The notes under the pieces were generated by a model. The model saw nothing but the letters and a program-made list of their open reading frames with translations, had not been told where the DNA came from and ran no database searches. Shown one piece after another: positions 1-5,405 of a stretch of 7,079 bases of DNA; positions within the stretch are counted from its first letter, which is position 1, and each line of letters begins with the position of its first letter. The position numbers and the translations under genes are program-made. The DNA is from an uncultured Lachnobacterium sp. Its GTDB lineage: Bacteria > Bacillota > Clostridia > Lachnospirales > Lachnospiraceae. The DNA lies in the NCBI GenBank assembly GCA_900548765.1, contig URLU01000116.1:1-7079 (forward strand), written 5' to 3'.

Positions 1-714
1 GTTCTGATGCTTCTCATCGCGGAAATATTCTGCCATGGTAAGTCCTGTCTCGGCGACACGCATACGAGCTCCAGGTGGCTCGTTCATCTGACCAAACACT
101 AGCGCTGTTTTCTCTAATACACCGGATTCTTTCATTTCTGTCCAGAGGTCATTACCCTCTCTGGAACGCTCACCAACTCCGGTAAAAATGGAGTATCCGC
201 CATGCTCTGTGGCTATGTTGCTGATTAACTCCTGAATTAATACGGTTTTACCTACTCCGGCACCACCGAACAAACCGATTTTACCACCTTTTGCATAAGG
301 AGCCAGCAGGTCAATAACCTTTATGCCTGTTTCAAGAATCTCCTCTGCTGGATTCTGCTCTTCAAATGTAGGCGGCTCTCTGTGGATTTCCCACTTTTCA
401 GCGCCTTCAAGCTGGGCACCGCCATCAATTGCTTCACCTAATACATTGAACAGACGTCCTAATGTCTGCTCACCTACTGGTGTCTTTATACCGCTTCCTG
501 TTGCAGTTACTTCCATATCTCGGCAAAGTCCTTCACTGGAAGCAAGCATAATACAACGTACGGTATTATTTCCTATATGCTGTGCGACTTCCATCACACA
601 CTTCTTATCACCATTTAAAACTTCAAGTGCGTCCCTGATTGCCGGTAATTCTTCATCTTCGAATTCCACATCGACAACAGGTCCCATCACCTGGACAATT
701 TTTCCTGTTCTCAT
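1..714 (-). CDS. atpD: F1Fo ATP synthase subunit beta (N-terminal 238 residues, partial)
   Basis: Catalytic subunit of the F1 head; each beta subunit binds and converts ADP + Pi to ATP at the cytoplasmic face of the membrane. The frame is open from the start codon to the window edge and begins MRTGKIVQVMGPVVDVEF, the usual beta-barrel opening. Walker A GGAGVGKT is at residues 150-157, and GVGERSREGNDLW at about 179-191 carries the catalytic Glu (E182) and the adjacent Arg. The fragment ends at MAEYFRDEKHQN, just before the Walker B strand (LLFIDNIFRF in relatives), so roughly the C-terminal half lies outside the window. The ATG at 714 was chosen because GGTGAT ends 4 nt upstream. In-frame GTG (735) and ATG (726) would add 7 or 4 residues but have weak sites. 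The start is 20 bp after the atpG stop. atpC is expected next, beyond position 1. The identity is certain; the exact start is less so. Confidence 0.97.
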   Translation of the reverse strand, partial: MRTGKIVQVMGPVVDVEFEDEELPAIRDALEVLNGDKKCVMEVAQHIGNNTVRCIMLASSEGLCRDMEVTATGSGIKTPVGEQTLGRLFNVLGEAIDGGAQLEGAEKWEIHREPPTFEEQNPAEEILETGIKVIDLLAPYAKGGKIGLFGGAGVGKTVLIQELISNIATEHGGYSIFTGVGERSREGNDLWTEMKESGVLEKTALVFGQMNEPPGARMRVAETGLTMAEYFRDEKHQN

Positions 715-718
715 TGAA

Positions 719-724
719 ATCACC
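719..724 (-). promoter_or_regulatory. Ribosome binding site choosing the atpD start
   Basis: On the minus strand GGTGAT lies 4 nt before the ATG at 714. It matches the 3' part of the full Shine-Dalgarno sequence AAGGAGGTGATC, where a short spacing is normal. The two upstream in-frame candidates (ATG at 726, GTG at 735) have only a weak GTGA or GAAAG in front. The short atpG-atpD gap contains no full AGGAGG, so beta translation may depend partly on ribosomes finishing atpG. Confidence 0.55.
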
Positions 725-734
725 ATGTCTTTCA

Positions 735-1628
735 CTATTTTTTGCGTTTTCGCTTCTGCGACTTTGCGCCGGCGATTACTTCTGTTATTTCCTGTGTAAT
801 TGCAGCCTGTCTGGCACGGTTATACAGGATATCCAGTTCATGCAACATGTCTCTTGCACTTTTGGATGCTGCTTCCATAGCCATCATTCGGGCATTCTGT
901 TCACAGGAAAAAGATTCTACCAATGCACCATAGACAAATCCAACTACATAATCTGGTACGATTCGGTCCATAACTGCCTCAGGGGACGGCTTGAGTGCCA
1001 GCTCCTCTCGTGGAATATCCACTGGAAGCTGTATATCAAAGTCCACCTTTTTCAGAGGAAGCAGCTGTAAAATCTGAGCCTCTTCCTGAATGGCATTAAT
1101 CATACTGGTGTAGATGATGTATACCTCATCCAACTCTTCCTTATTGTAAAGCTCCAAAATCTCTTCTGCAATATTTCTTGCACGATTCAGTGTAGGATTC
1201 TGTACAGTATAGTGAAACTGCTTCTGTATTGCAATTCCACGCTGTTCAAAGTAATGACGTCCCAGCTCACCCAGCACGAAAAGCTCATGATTTGGGTGTG
1301 AACCCAGATGCTCTTCCGCAAGCTTTAAAATACTATGATTATAAGAACCTGCAAGTCCCTTGTCTGCTGTGATAACTATATATCCTACCCTGCGTTCATC
1401 CATAGGTATATCCTCTGTGGATTTGAAGTATATATCCTCCATATCTGGAATATGTCTCAGGATACGGCTCATTTCCGACTGTAATGTGTAGAAATATGGC
1501 TCTGTGTCTGCAAGCATCTTTTTAGATTTTTTCAATTTGGAAGAAGAAATCATATACATGGCATTCGTAATCTTTAGGGTATCATTGATACTTTTAATTC
1601 GATCCTGAATTTCCTTAGTATTTGCCAT
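735..1628 (-). CDS. atpG: F1Fo ATP synthase subunit gamma
   Basis: Central rotor shaft, linking rotation of the c-ring to conformational cycling of the three beta subunits. 297 residues, slightly longer than the usual 285-290. The N-terminal helix MANTKEIQDRIKSINDTLKI matches the family pattern. The Rossmann-like middle carries ITADKGLAGSYN (about 86-97; DRGLCGGFN in many relatives). The C-terminal helix has the family signature ITQEITEVIAGA at 277-288. It ends in a basic tail (KSQKRKRKK, 289-297) that accounts for most of the extra length. The segment NAMYMISSSKL (22-32) departs from the common KAMKMVAAAKL. The ATG is 5 bp after the atpA stop, and its ribosome binding site (GAAGG, about 9 nt upstream) lies within the last codons of atpA, which suggests coupled translation. 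No frame damage is seen. Confidence 0.97.
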   Translation of the reverse strand: MANTKEIQDRIKSINDTLKITNAMYMISSSKLKKSKKMLADTEPYFYTLQSEMSRILRHIPDMEDIYFKSTEDIPMDERRVGYIVITADKGLAGSYNHSILKLAEEHLGSHPNHELFVLGELGRHYFEQRGIAIQKQFHYTVQNPTLNRARNIAEEILELYNKEELDEVYIIYTSMINAIQEEAQILQLLPLKKVDFDIQLPVDIPREELALKPSPEAVMDRIVPDYVVGFVYGALVESFSCEQNARMMAMEAASKSARDMLHELDILYNRARQAAITQEITEVIAGAKSQKRKRKK

Positions 1629-1633
1629 AATAT

Positions 1634-3133
1634 TTAACCTTCAAATTCTTTTACTGCGTCCATTATTCGGCTCACCAGATCATCATTGATTGCCTTTGTC
1701 TCTTCTATTTCCCTGCCAAGCTCAGGATGTTTTAAATCCATGAATGAAAGGATATCAGCCTGACGGCTCTTTACTTCCTTGGTTGGAATCTCATCAAAAA
1801 CACCATTGTTTGCCATACAGAGGGTCATTACCTGCTCATGCAGGGAAAGTGGATGGCAGAGCGGCTGCTTCAAAAGCTCCATAAGGGCTTTTCCATGCTG
1901 CAGCTGTGCCTTGGTTGCATCATCCAAATCAGATGCAAACTGTGTAAACACTTCCATCTCACGATACTGGGCAAGATCTATACGGATGCTTCCTGATGCC
2001 TTTTTCATTGCCTTGGTCTGAGCTGCACCACCGACACGGGATACTGAAAGTCCTACGTTTACGGCTGGTCTCATGCCTGAGTTGAAGAGGTTGCTCTCCA
2101 GGAATATCTGACCATCTGTAATAGAAATTACGTTGGTTGGGATGTAAGCTGATACATCACCAGCCTGGGTCTCAATGATTGGAAGTGCTGTAATAGATCC
2201 TCCACCAAGCTCATCACTGAGACGGCTTGAACGCTCTAACAATCTTGAATGTAAGTAGAATACATCACCAGGATAAGCCTCTCGTCCAGGTGAACGCTCC
2301 AAAAGCAGTGACAGTGCCCTGTAAGCAACCGCATGCTTTGATAAATCATCATACACAATCAGGACATCTTTTCCCTGATGCATAAAATGCTCTGCCAGTG
2401 CTGTTCCAGCATATGGTGCAATATACTGCATTGATGCCGGGTCACTTGCTGTAGATGATAATACGATTGAATAATCCATTGCATCATTCTTTGTTAAAGT
2501 AGAGACAATCTTGGCTACTGTAGAAGCCTTCTGTCCGATTGCCACATAGATACAGATGACATCCTTTCCCCTCTGGTTAATGATTGTATCTGTTGCTATT
2601 GATGTCTTACCAGTCTGACGATCACCGATGATTAACTCTCGCTGTCCACGACCGATTGGAAACATTGAATCTATTGACAGGATTCCTGTTTCCATTGGAG
2701 TATCTACGGATTTACGCTCTACAATTCCTGGTGCATCTTCCTCAATTGGACGATAATCCTCTTCTTTGATTTCTCCCTTTCCATCGATTGGCTCACCTAA
2801 GGCATTGACAACTCTTCCTATGAAGCCCTGACCTACAGGGATTCCTGCCTTTTTCTTGGTTCTAACAACCTTTGTTCCTTCTTTGATTCCTGTATCCCTT
2901 CCAAATAAGATTACTCCTATCTCATTCTGGCGGATATCCTGAACCATTCCTTTTACTCCATTATCAAAGATAACGATTTCGCCATACATAGCATGGTCGA
3001 TTCCATAAATGGTTGCAATTCCGTCACCTACCCAGATTACTGTACCAGTCTCACGGCTTGCGTCGTCCCAATTTATATTTTCAATTTCACTTTGGATAAT
3101 GGAGATGATATCTGTTGCACTTATTGCGCCCAC
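1634..3133 (-). CDS. atpA: F1Fo ATP synthase subunit alpha
   Basis: Non-catalytic nucleotide-binding subunit of the F1 head, alternating with beta and supplying the arginine finger to the catalytic sites. With the start used here it has 499 residues, typical for the family. Walker A GDRQTGKT is at about 170-177. The alpha/beta signature region PAVNVGLSVSRVGG (about 356-369) carries the arginine finger, R366. The N-terminus ISATDIISIIQSEIENI is the helix expected to contact delta. The open frame begins at a GTG at 3142, but that codon sits inside the GGGAGGTGA ribosome binding site. The GTG at 3133 has GGGAGG 8 nt upstream and is the better start, giving MGAISATDI. The gene begins 5 bp after the atpH stop and ends 5 bp before atpG. 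All key residues are intact. Confidence 0.98.
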   Translation of the reverse strand: MGAISATDIISIIQSEIENINWDDASRETGTVIWVGDGIATIYGIDHAMYGEIVIFDNGVKGMVQDIRQNEIGVILFGRDTGIKEGTKVVRTKKKAGIPVGQGFIGRVVNALGEPIDGKGEIKEEDYRPIEEDAPGIVERKSVDTPMETGILSIDSMFPIGRGQRELIIGDRQTGKTSIATDTIINQRGKDVICIYVAIGQKASTVAKIVSTLTKNDAMDYSIVLSSTASDPASMQYIAPYAGTALAEHFMHQGKDVLIVYDDLSKHAVAYRALSLLLERSPGREAYPGDVFYLHSRLLERSSRLSDELGGGSITALPIIETQAGDVSAYIPTNVISITDGQIFLESNLFNSGMRPAVNVGLSVSRVGGAAQTKAMKKASGSIRIDLAQYREMEVFTQFASDLDDATKAQLQHGKALMELLKQPLCHPLSLHEQVMTLCMANNGVFDEIPTKEVKSRQADILSFMDLKHPELGREIEETKAINDDLVSRIMDAVKEFEG

Positions 3134-3138
3134 AGGGG

Positions 3139-3147
3139 TCACCTCCC
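3139..3147 (-). promoter_or_regulatory. Ribosome binding site deciding the GTG start of atpA
   Basis: GGGAGGTGA on the minus strand is formed by the last sense codons and stop of atpH (GGG AGG TGA). The core GGGAGG ends 8 nt before the GTG at 3133. The upstream in-frame GTG at 3142 lies within this motif, so it cannot be served by it. This places the start at 3133 and ties atpA initiation to termination on atpH. Confidence 0.75.
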
Positions 3148-3657
3148 AGTTAATTTTCTTTCCAGCTGACGAAGACGTCCTTCATAGCTTCTATCGTATT
3201 CCTCATGAGAGACCTTTACGATATAGCCGCCTAACAAATTCTCATCGACCTTCTTTGTCAGCTCTATTTTTTCTTCCGGATATTTGCTTTGTAACAGTCT
3301 CTCTGCTTCCTCCACCTCTTCATCCACAGGCTCTCCTGCACTGATGAATTCTGCACGGATAATATGGTTTTCTTTATCCCAATACTGATAAAATGCCTTG
3401 AAAATATTCTGCATTTCATCGCAATATCCAATCCTGCACATAGTCTTTACAAACTTTATGATGACATCTGGCAGGTCTTCCAATGCAAAGACCCTATCGA
3501 TAATCTCATATTTTTTTGTATTAGGAACCATTGGATTTTCCAGAGTTTTCTGCAACTCGGGAGTCAGGAAAAACAGCTTTTCTGCCCTTTCCACATCCTC
3601 CCTTTTCACAGACAGCCGGTATAAAACTTTTGCGTTATTTACTGCTGCCTGTGTCAT
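3139..3657 (-). CDS. atpH: F1Fo ATP synthase subunit delta (OSCP-like)
   Basis: Peripheral-stalk cap that holds the b subunits to the top of the alpha3beta3 head. 172 residues from the chosen start, close to the family norm of about 175-180. An N-terminal helical domain begins MTQAAVNNAKVLYRLSVKRE. The C-terminal part carries KVDENLLGGYIVKVS and ends YEGRLRQLERKLTGR, matching the usual pattern of an LIGG-type turn followed by a basic RGRLxxLxxxL helix. The open frame also offers GTG at 3666 and ATG at 3663. AGGTG ends 6 nt before the ATG at 3657, so that is preferred. The gene overlaps the end of atpF by 23 bp in another frame and supplies the ribosome binding site of atpA. Sequence conservation in this family is low, so identity rests on these motifs plus operon position. 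Confidence 0.95.
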   Translation of the reverse strand: MTQAAVNNAKVLYRLSVKREDVERAEKLFFLTPELQKTLENPMVPNTKKYEIIDRVFALEDLPDVIIKFVKTMCRIGYCDEMQNIFKAFYQYWDKENHIIRAEFISAGEPVDEEVEEAERLLQSKYPEEKIELTKKVDENLLGGYIVKVSHEEYDRSYEGRLRQLERKLTGR

Positions 3658-4087
3658 GAGCATCACCTGTCTTTACAATTTTTCTTGCTGCAATAAGAGC
3701 GAGTTTTGCAATCTCAGCCTGTGCTGCCTGTGTTGCTTTCTCCTGCTCACTTGCAATATCAACCTTTGCTTTCTCAAGCATATGTTCTGCTTCGTCTCTG
3801 GTTCTTTCCAGAGTTCTGGCATGTTCTTCTTCTGCACGCGCTCTCGCATCCAGAATAATCTGGTCAGCCTCTGTTTTGGCATTTTCCAGTCTGTCATGGT
3901 ACTCAGCCTTTAGCTTTAAAGCCTCATCCTGGTCTTTTTTTGCACTATCAAACTGCTGTTTGATCATGTTCTCTCTTGCCTCGATTACATTCATCACAGG
4001 CTTGTACAAAAACTTCTTGAAAACCAGGTATAAGACGAGCAGATTGACTATCGTCCATACAATATTCCATGGATCTATACTAAGCAT
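3635..4087 (-). CDS. atpF: F1Fo ATP synthase subunit b
   Basis: Peripheral stator stalk; a dimer anchored in the membrane that reaches up to delta and prevents the head from spinning with the rotor. 150 residues, on the short side of the usual 155-170. A single N-terminal membrane helix (about residues 5-25, IDPWNIVWTIVNLLVLYLVF) is followed by the conserved FLYKPVMNVIEARE turn. A long charged helix rich in Ala, Glu, Lys and Arg follows, consistent with the right-handed coiled coil of b. A good ribosome binding site (AAGGAAGG, about 7 nt upstream) supports the ATG at 4087. It follows atpE after a 54-bp gap and its 3' end overlaps atpH. Confidence 0.96.
   Translation of the reverse strand: MLSIDPWNIVWTIVNLLVLYLVFKKFLYKPVMNVIEARENMIKQQFDSAKKDQDEALKLKAEYHDRLENAKTEADQIILDARARAEEEHARTLERTRDEAEHMLEKAKVDIASEQEKATQAAQAEIAKLALIAARKIVKTGDAHDTGSSK
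3664..3668 (-). promoter_or_regulatory. Ribosome binding site deciding the atpH start
   Basis: AGGTG on the minus strand lies 6 nt before the ATG at 3657. The in-frame GTG at 3666 overlaps the motif and the ATG at 3663 abuts it, so neither is suitably spaced. The motif is within the atpF coding sequence, 27-34 nt before its stop codon, which favours coupled synthesis of the stalk subunits b and delta. Confidence 0.6.
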
Positions 4088-4112
4088 CGCTCCGCCTTCC
4101 TTTCTATAATAG

Positions 4113-4139
4113 CTGATATAAATATAATTCGCTTATCAG
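4113..4139 (-). repeat. Weak inverted repeat between atpE and atpF
   Basis: CTGATA (4113-4118) and TATCAG (4134-4139) form a perfect 6-bp inverted repeat around a 15-nt AT-rich centre in the 54-bp gap after atpE. In the transcript this could be a small stem-loop downstream of the highly translated subunit c cistron. It has no U-tract, so it is not a terminator. The stem is short and AT-rich and could be chance. Confidence 0.25.
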
Positions 4140-4141
4140 AA

Positions 4142-4372
4142 TTACTTAAGGAAAAGGATAATTAACAATGCGATAACGAAACCATAAATAGCTGTTGCCT
4201 CTGCAAGGGCACATCCTAAAAGAAGTGCTTTGCTGATTTTGCTTTCTGCTTCTGGCTGTCTTGCAATTGCATCTACTGCACTGCTTGTTGCCTTACCAAT
4301 TCCAAGACCAGCTCCGATACCTGTTAATACTGCTACACCTGCTCCAATTGCTACTAATAATGTTGATGACAT
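4142..4372 (-). CDS. atpE: F1Fo ATP synthase subunit c
   Basis: Rotor-ring proteolipid that carries the coupling ion across the membrane. 76 residues forming a two-helix hairpin. Helix 1 is glycine-rich (GAGLGIGKA, the ring-packing motif). The polar loop has ARQPEA with R38-Q39-P40. Helix 2 carries the ion-binding carboxylate E58 in LAEATAIYG. Relative to the Ilyobacter/Acetobacterium Na+ sites, the helix-1 Gln is replaced by Ile and the Ser after the Glu by Ala, while the following Thr (T60) and Tyr (Y63) are kept. Protons are therefore the more likely coupling ion, though this is an inference. AAGGAGAT about 8 nt before the ATG, in a very AT-rich and probably unstructured leader, fits the high translation needed for a multi-copy ring subunit. 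Confidence 0.97.
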   Translation of the reverse strand: MSSTLLVAIGAGVAVLTGIGAGLGIGKATSSAVDAIARQPEAESKISKALLLGCALAEATAIYGFVIALLIILFLK

Positions 4373-4410
4373 AATTTTATCTCCTTTAAAATTTAAAATC
4401 TTGTAAAAAG

Positions 4411-5097
4411 CTATTCGGTTGCCTCTTTAATAAACAACCCGGTCAGGAACACAAACACATAAGCCTGTATCAGACCATCAAAAATATCAAAATAGCAGCT
4501 AAATACTGCTGGTACAATTGCCGGAACAACCATTTTTAACAGCTCCATAATTACAAAAGAGCCAAGGACATTTCCAAACAATCGCATACATAATGATAAT
4601 GGCTTGATGAAAATTTCCAGGATATTAATTGGAAGTATAATTGGCATTGGCTCAGCAAAGCTCTTTAACCAGCCCTTTGTACCTTTGGCTCTTATCCCGG
4701 ATATCTCAATAAGCAAAATACTCATGAACGCCAGTGCTGCTGTTACGTTCATATCCTTTGTTGGTGGCTTAAATCCTAATAAGCCAATCAGATTGGCTAT
4801 ACCTATGTAGATTGCCACTGCTGAGAGATATGGAATATATGCTGTTCCTTTCTCTCCGACTGTTTCACTGAAGAAATCGTTTAATCCTTTTACTGCAGTT
4901 TCTACAACTATCTGCCTGCGTCCCGGGTGTTCCACACTCAGATTACGGCTAAGTAAAATACACAGTAAAAAAACAACCGCCATGATTATCCAGGTCACAA
5001 CAACTGACTCATAAATTGGAATTCCTCCAAAGAGTGGAATCGTAAACACTGTCTCACAGTTCAGTTCCTCCAACAGCCCATCTACCAGAGCATCCAT
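4411..5097 (-). CDS. atpB: F1Fo ATP synthase subunit a
   Basis: Membrane stator subunit with the two half-channels that pass ions to and from the c-ring. 228 residues with about five or six hydrophobic segments (roughly 30-50, 88-108, 118-135, 150-168, 174-197 and 203-224). The essential arginine is R172 in LSLCMRLFGNVLGS. The last helix carries LIQAYVFVFLTGLFI with the conserved Gln (Q211). PPTKDMNVTAALA (111-123) is another family block. The start at 5097 is supported by AAAGGAGGT 7 nt upstream, one of the best ribosome binding sites in the window. It is the first gene of the operon, about 30 nt after the predicted transcription start. No atpI-like gene precedes it. Confidence 0.97.
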   Translation of the reverse strand: MDALVDGLLEELNCETVFTIPLFGGIPIYESVVVTWIIMAVVFLLCILLSRNLSVEHPGRRQIVVETAVKGLNDFFSETVGEKGTAYIPYLSAVAIYIGIANLIGLLGFKPPTKDMNVTAALAFMSILLIEISGIRAKGTKGWLKSFAEPMPIILPINILEIFIKPLSLCMRLFGNVLGSFVIMELLKMVVPAIVPAVFSCYFDIFDGLIQAYVFVFLTGLFIKEATE

Positions 5098-5104
5098 CTG
5101 TGCT

Positions 5105-5113
5105 ACCTCCTTT
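5105..5113 (-). promoter_or_regulatory. Strong ribosome binding site of atpB
   Basis: AAAGGAGGT on the minus strand, a near-complete complement of the 16S rRNA 3' end, 7 nt before the ATG at 5097. It sits in the short leader predicted from the promoter at 5134-5161. Confidence 0.8.
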
Positions 5114-5126
5114 CTCTTCTTGTTGC

Positions 5127-5142
5127 TGTTAAGATTTTAACA
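5127..5142. promoter_or_regulatory. Candidate Rex-type operator overlapping the atp -10 element
   Basis: A perfect inverted repeat TGTTAA-N4-TTAACA (spacer GATT on the plus strand). From memory, the operator of the NADH-sensing repressor Rex in Clostridia is TTGTTAA-N4-TTAACAA. All 12 inner positions match and only the outermost T and A differ. The repeat overlaps the predicted -10 hexamer and reaches the predicted start of transcription, where a bound repressor would block RNA polymerase. Rex regulates fermentation and energy genes in Clostridia. No rex gene is in the window, so the regulator is inferred. Confidence 0.5.
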
Positions 5143-5161
5143 CTCAACAAATCAAAGTCAA
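5134..5161 (-). promoter_or_regulatory. Predicted sigma-A promoter of the atp operon
   Basis: On the minus strand, TTGACT (5161-5156) is followed by a 16-bp spacer and TAAAAT (5139-5134). A TG one base before the -10 hexamer makes it an extended -10 promoter. The start of transcription would be near 5127 (an A), leaving a leader of about 30 nt that contains the atpB ribosome binding site. It lies downstream of the surface-protein terminator, so the atp genes are probably a separate transcription unit. Confidence 0.7.
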
Positions 5162-5180
5162 TCTTTGGATAAATTATTTT

Positions 5181-5201
5181 ATACACCGATTTGAGGTGTA
5201 T
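5181..5201. repeat. 7-bp inverted repeat upstream of the atp promoter
   Basis: ATACACC (5181-5187), a 7-nt centre, then GGTGTAT (5195-5201): perfect arms, lying 19 bp upstream of the predicted -35 box. On the plus strand it is followed by six T (5201-5206), so it has the form of a small intrinsic terminator for plus-strand transcripts. However, no plus-strand gene would use it. It could instead be a regulator-binding site. The two readings cannot be separated from sequence alone. Confidence 0.5.
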
Positions 5202-5328
5202 TTTTTCGTAAATCCTCTATACATATTGCACAATTTCATTTTTACATTTTAGTCATTTTAACAATTGCTTTTTCATATAATTTACGATTCTTTTGTCCAT
5301 ACACTTTTTTATTAACAAATTTTAGCAC

Positions 5329-5389
5329 AAAAAAAAGACAACTTTTTCCAATTTTACCAAAAACTCGGCAAAAATTGGAAAAGCTGTCT
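5329..5389 (-). terminator. Rho-independent terminator of the surface-protein gene
   Basis: On the minus strand a long stem begins AGACAGCTTTTCC and returns as GGAAAAAGTTGTCT, with an inner AATTTT/AAAATT segment. There is one mismatch and small bulges; two or three more pairs (GCC with GGT) close an 8-nt loop. It runs directly into a tract of eight U (plus-strand A at 5329-5336). It begins about 16 nt after the stop codon of the surface-protein gene. No T-tract follows on the plus strand, so it acts in one direction only. Confidence 0.9.
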
Positions 5390-5405
5390 ATATCTGATTG
5401 CTATC

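Larger units (their letters stand above)
5098..5405. other. Intergenic control region between the surface-protein gene and the atp operon
   Basis: This 308-bp AT-rich stretch has no credible gene on either strand. From high to low coordinates it holds the surface-protein terminator (5329-5389), AT-rich DNA with three CATTTT motifs at 8-9 bp spacing (5237-5259), an inverted repeat (5181-5201), the atp promoter (5134-5161) overlapped by a palindrome (5127-5142), and the atpB ribosome binding site (5105-5113). TTAACAA half-sites also occur at 5258-5264 and 5312-5318, but without a matching second arm. Confidence 0.85.

Noticed and set aside
1..714. atpD as a truncated pseudogene
   Set aside because: The frame is intact and ends only because the window ends; the Walker A and catalytic Glu motifs are preserved.
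323..799. 158-residue plus-strand open frame
   Set aside because: It lies antisense to atpD and the end of atpG, is Ser/Ile-rich without recognisable motifs, and is explained by the codon use of the minus-strand genes.
3134..3142. Upstream GTG as the atpA start (MTPVGA form)
   Set aside because: The codon is part of the ribosome binding motif itself; the next GTG has ideal spacing.
5276..5281. TATAAT on the plus strand as a promoter
   Set aside because: No acceptable -35 box lies 16-18 bp upstream and no plus-strand gene follows; such hexamers are expected in AT-rich DNA.
5258..5318. Additional Rex sites at the TTAACAA half-sites (5258-5264 and 5312-5318)
   Set aside because: Neither has a matching TTGTTAA arm at the right spacing; single half-sites are likely by chance in this AT-rich region.
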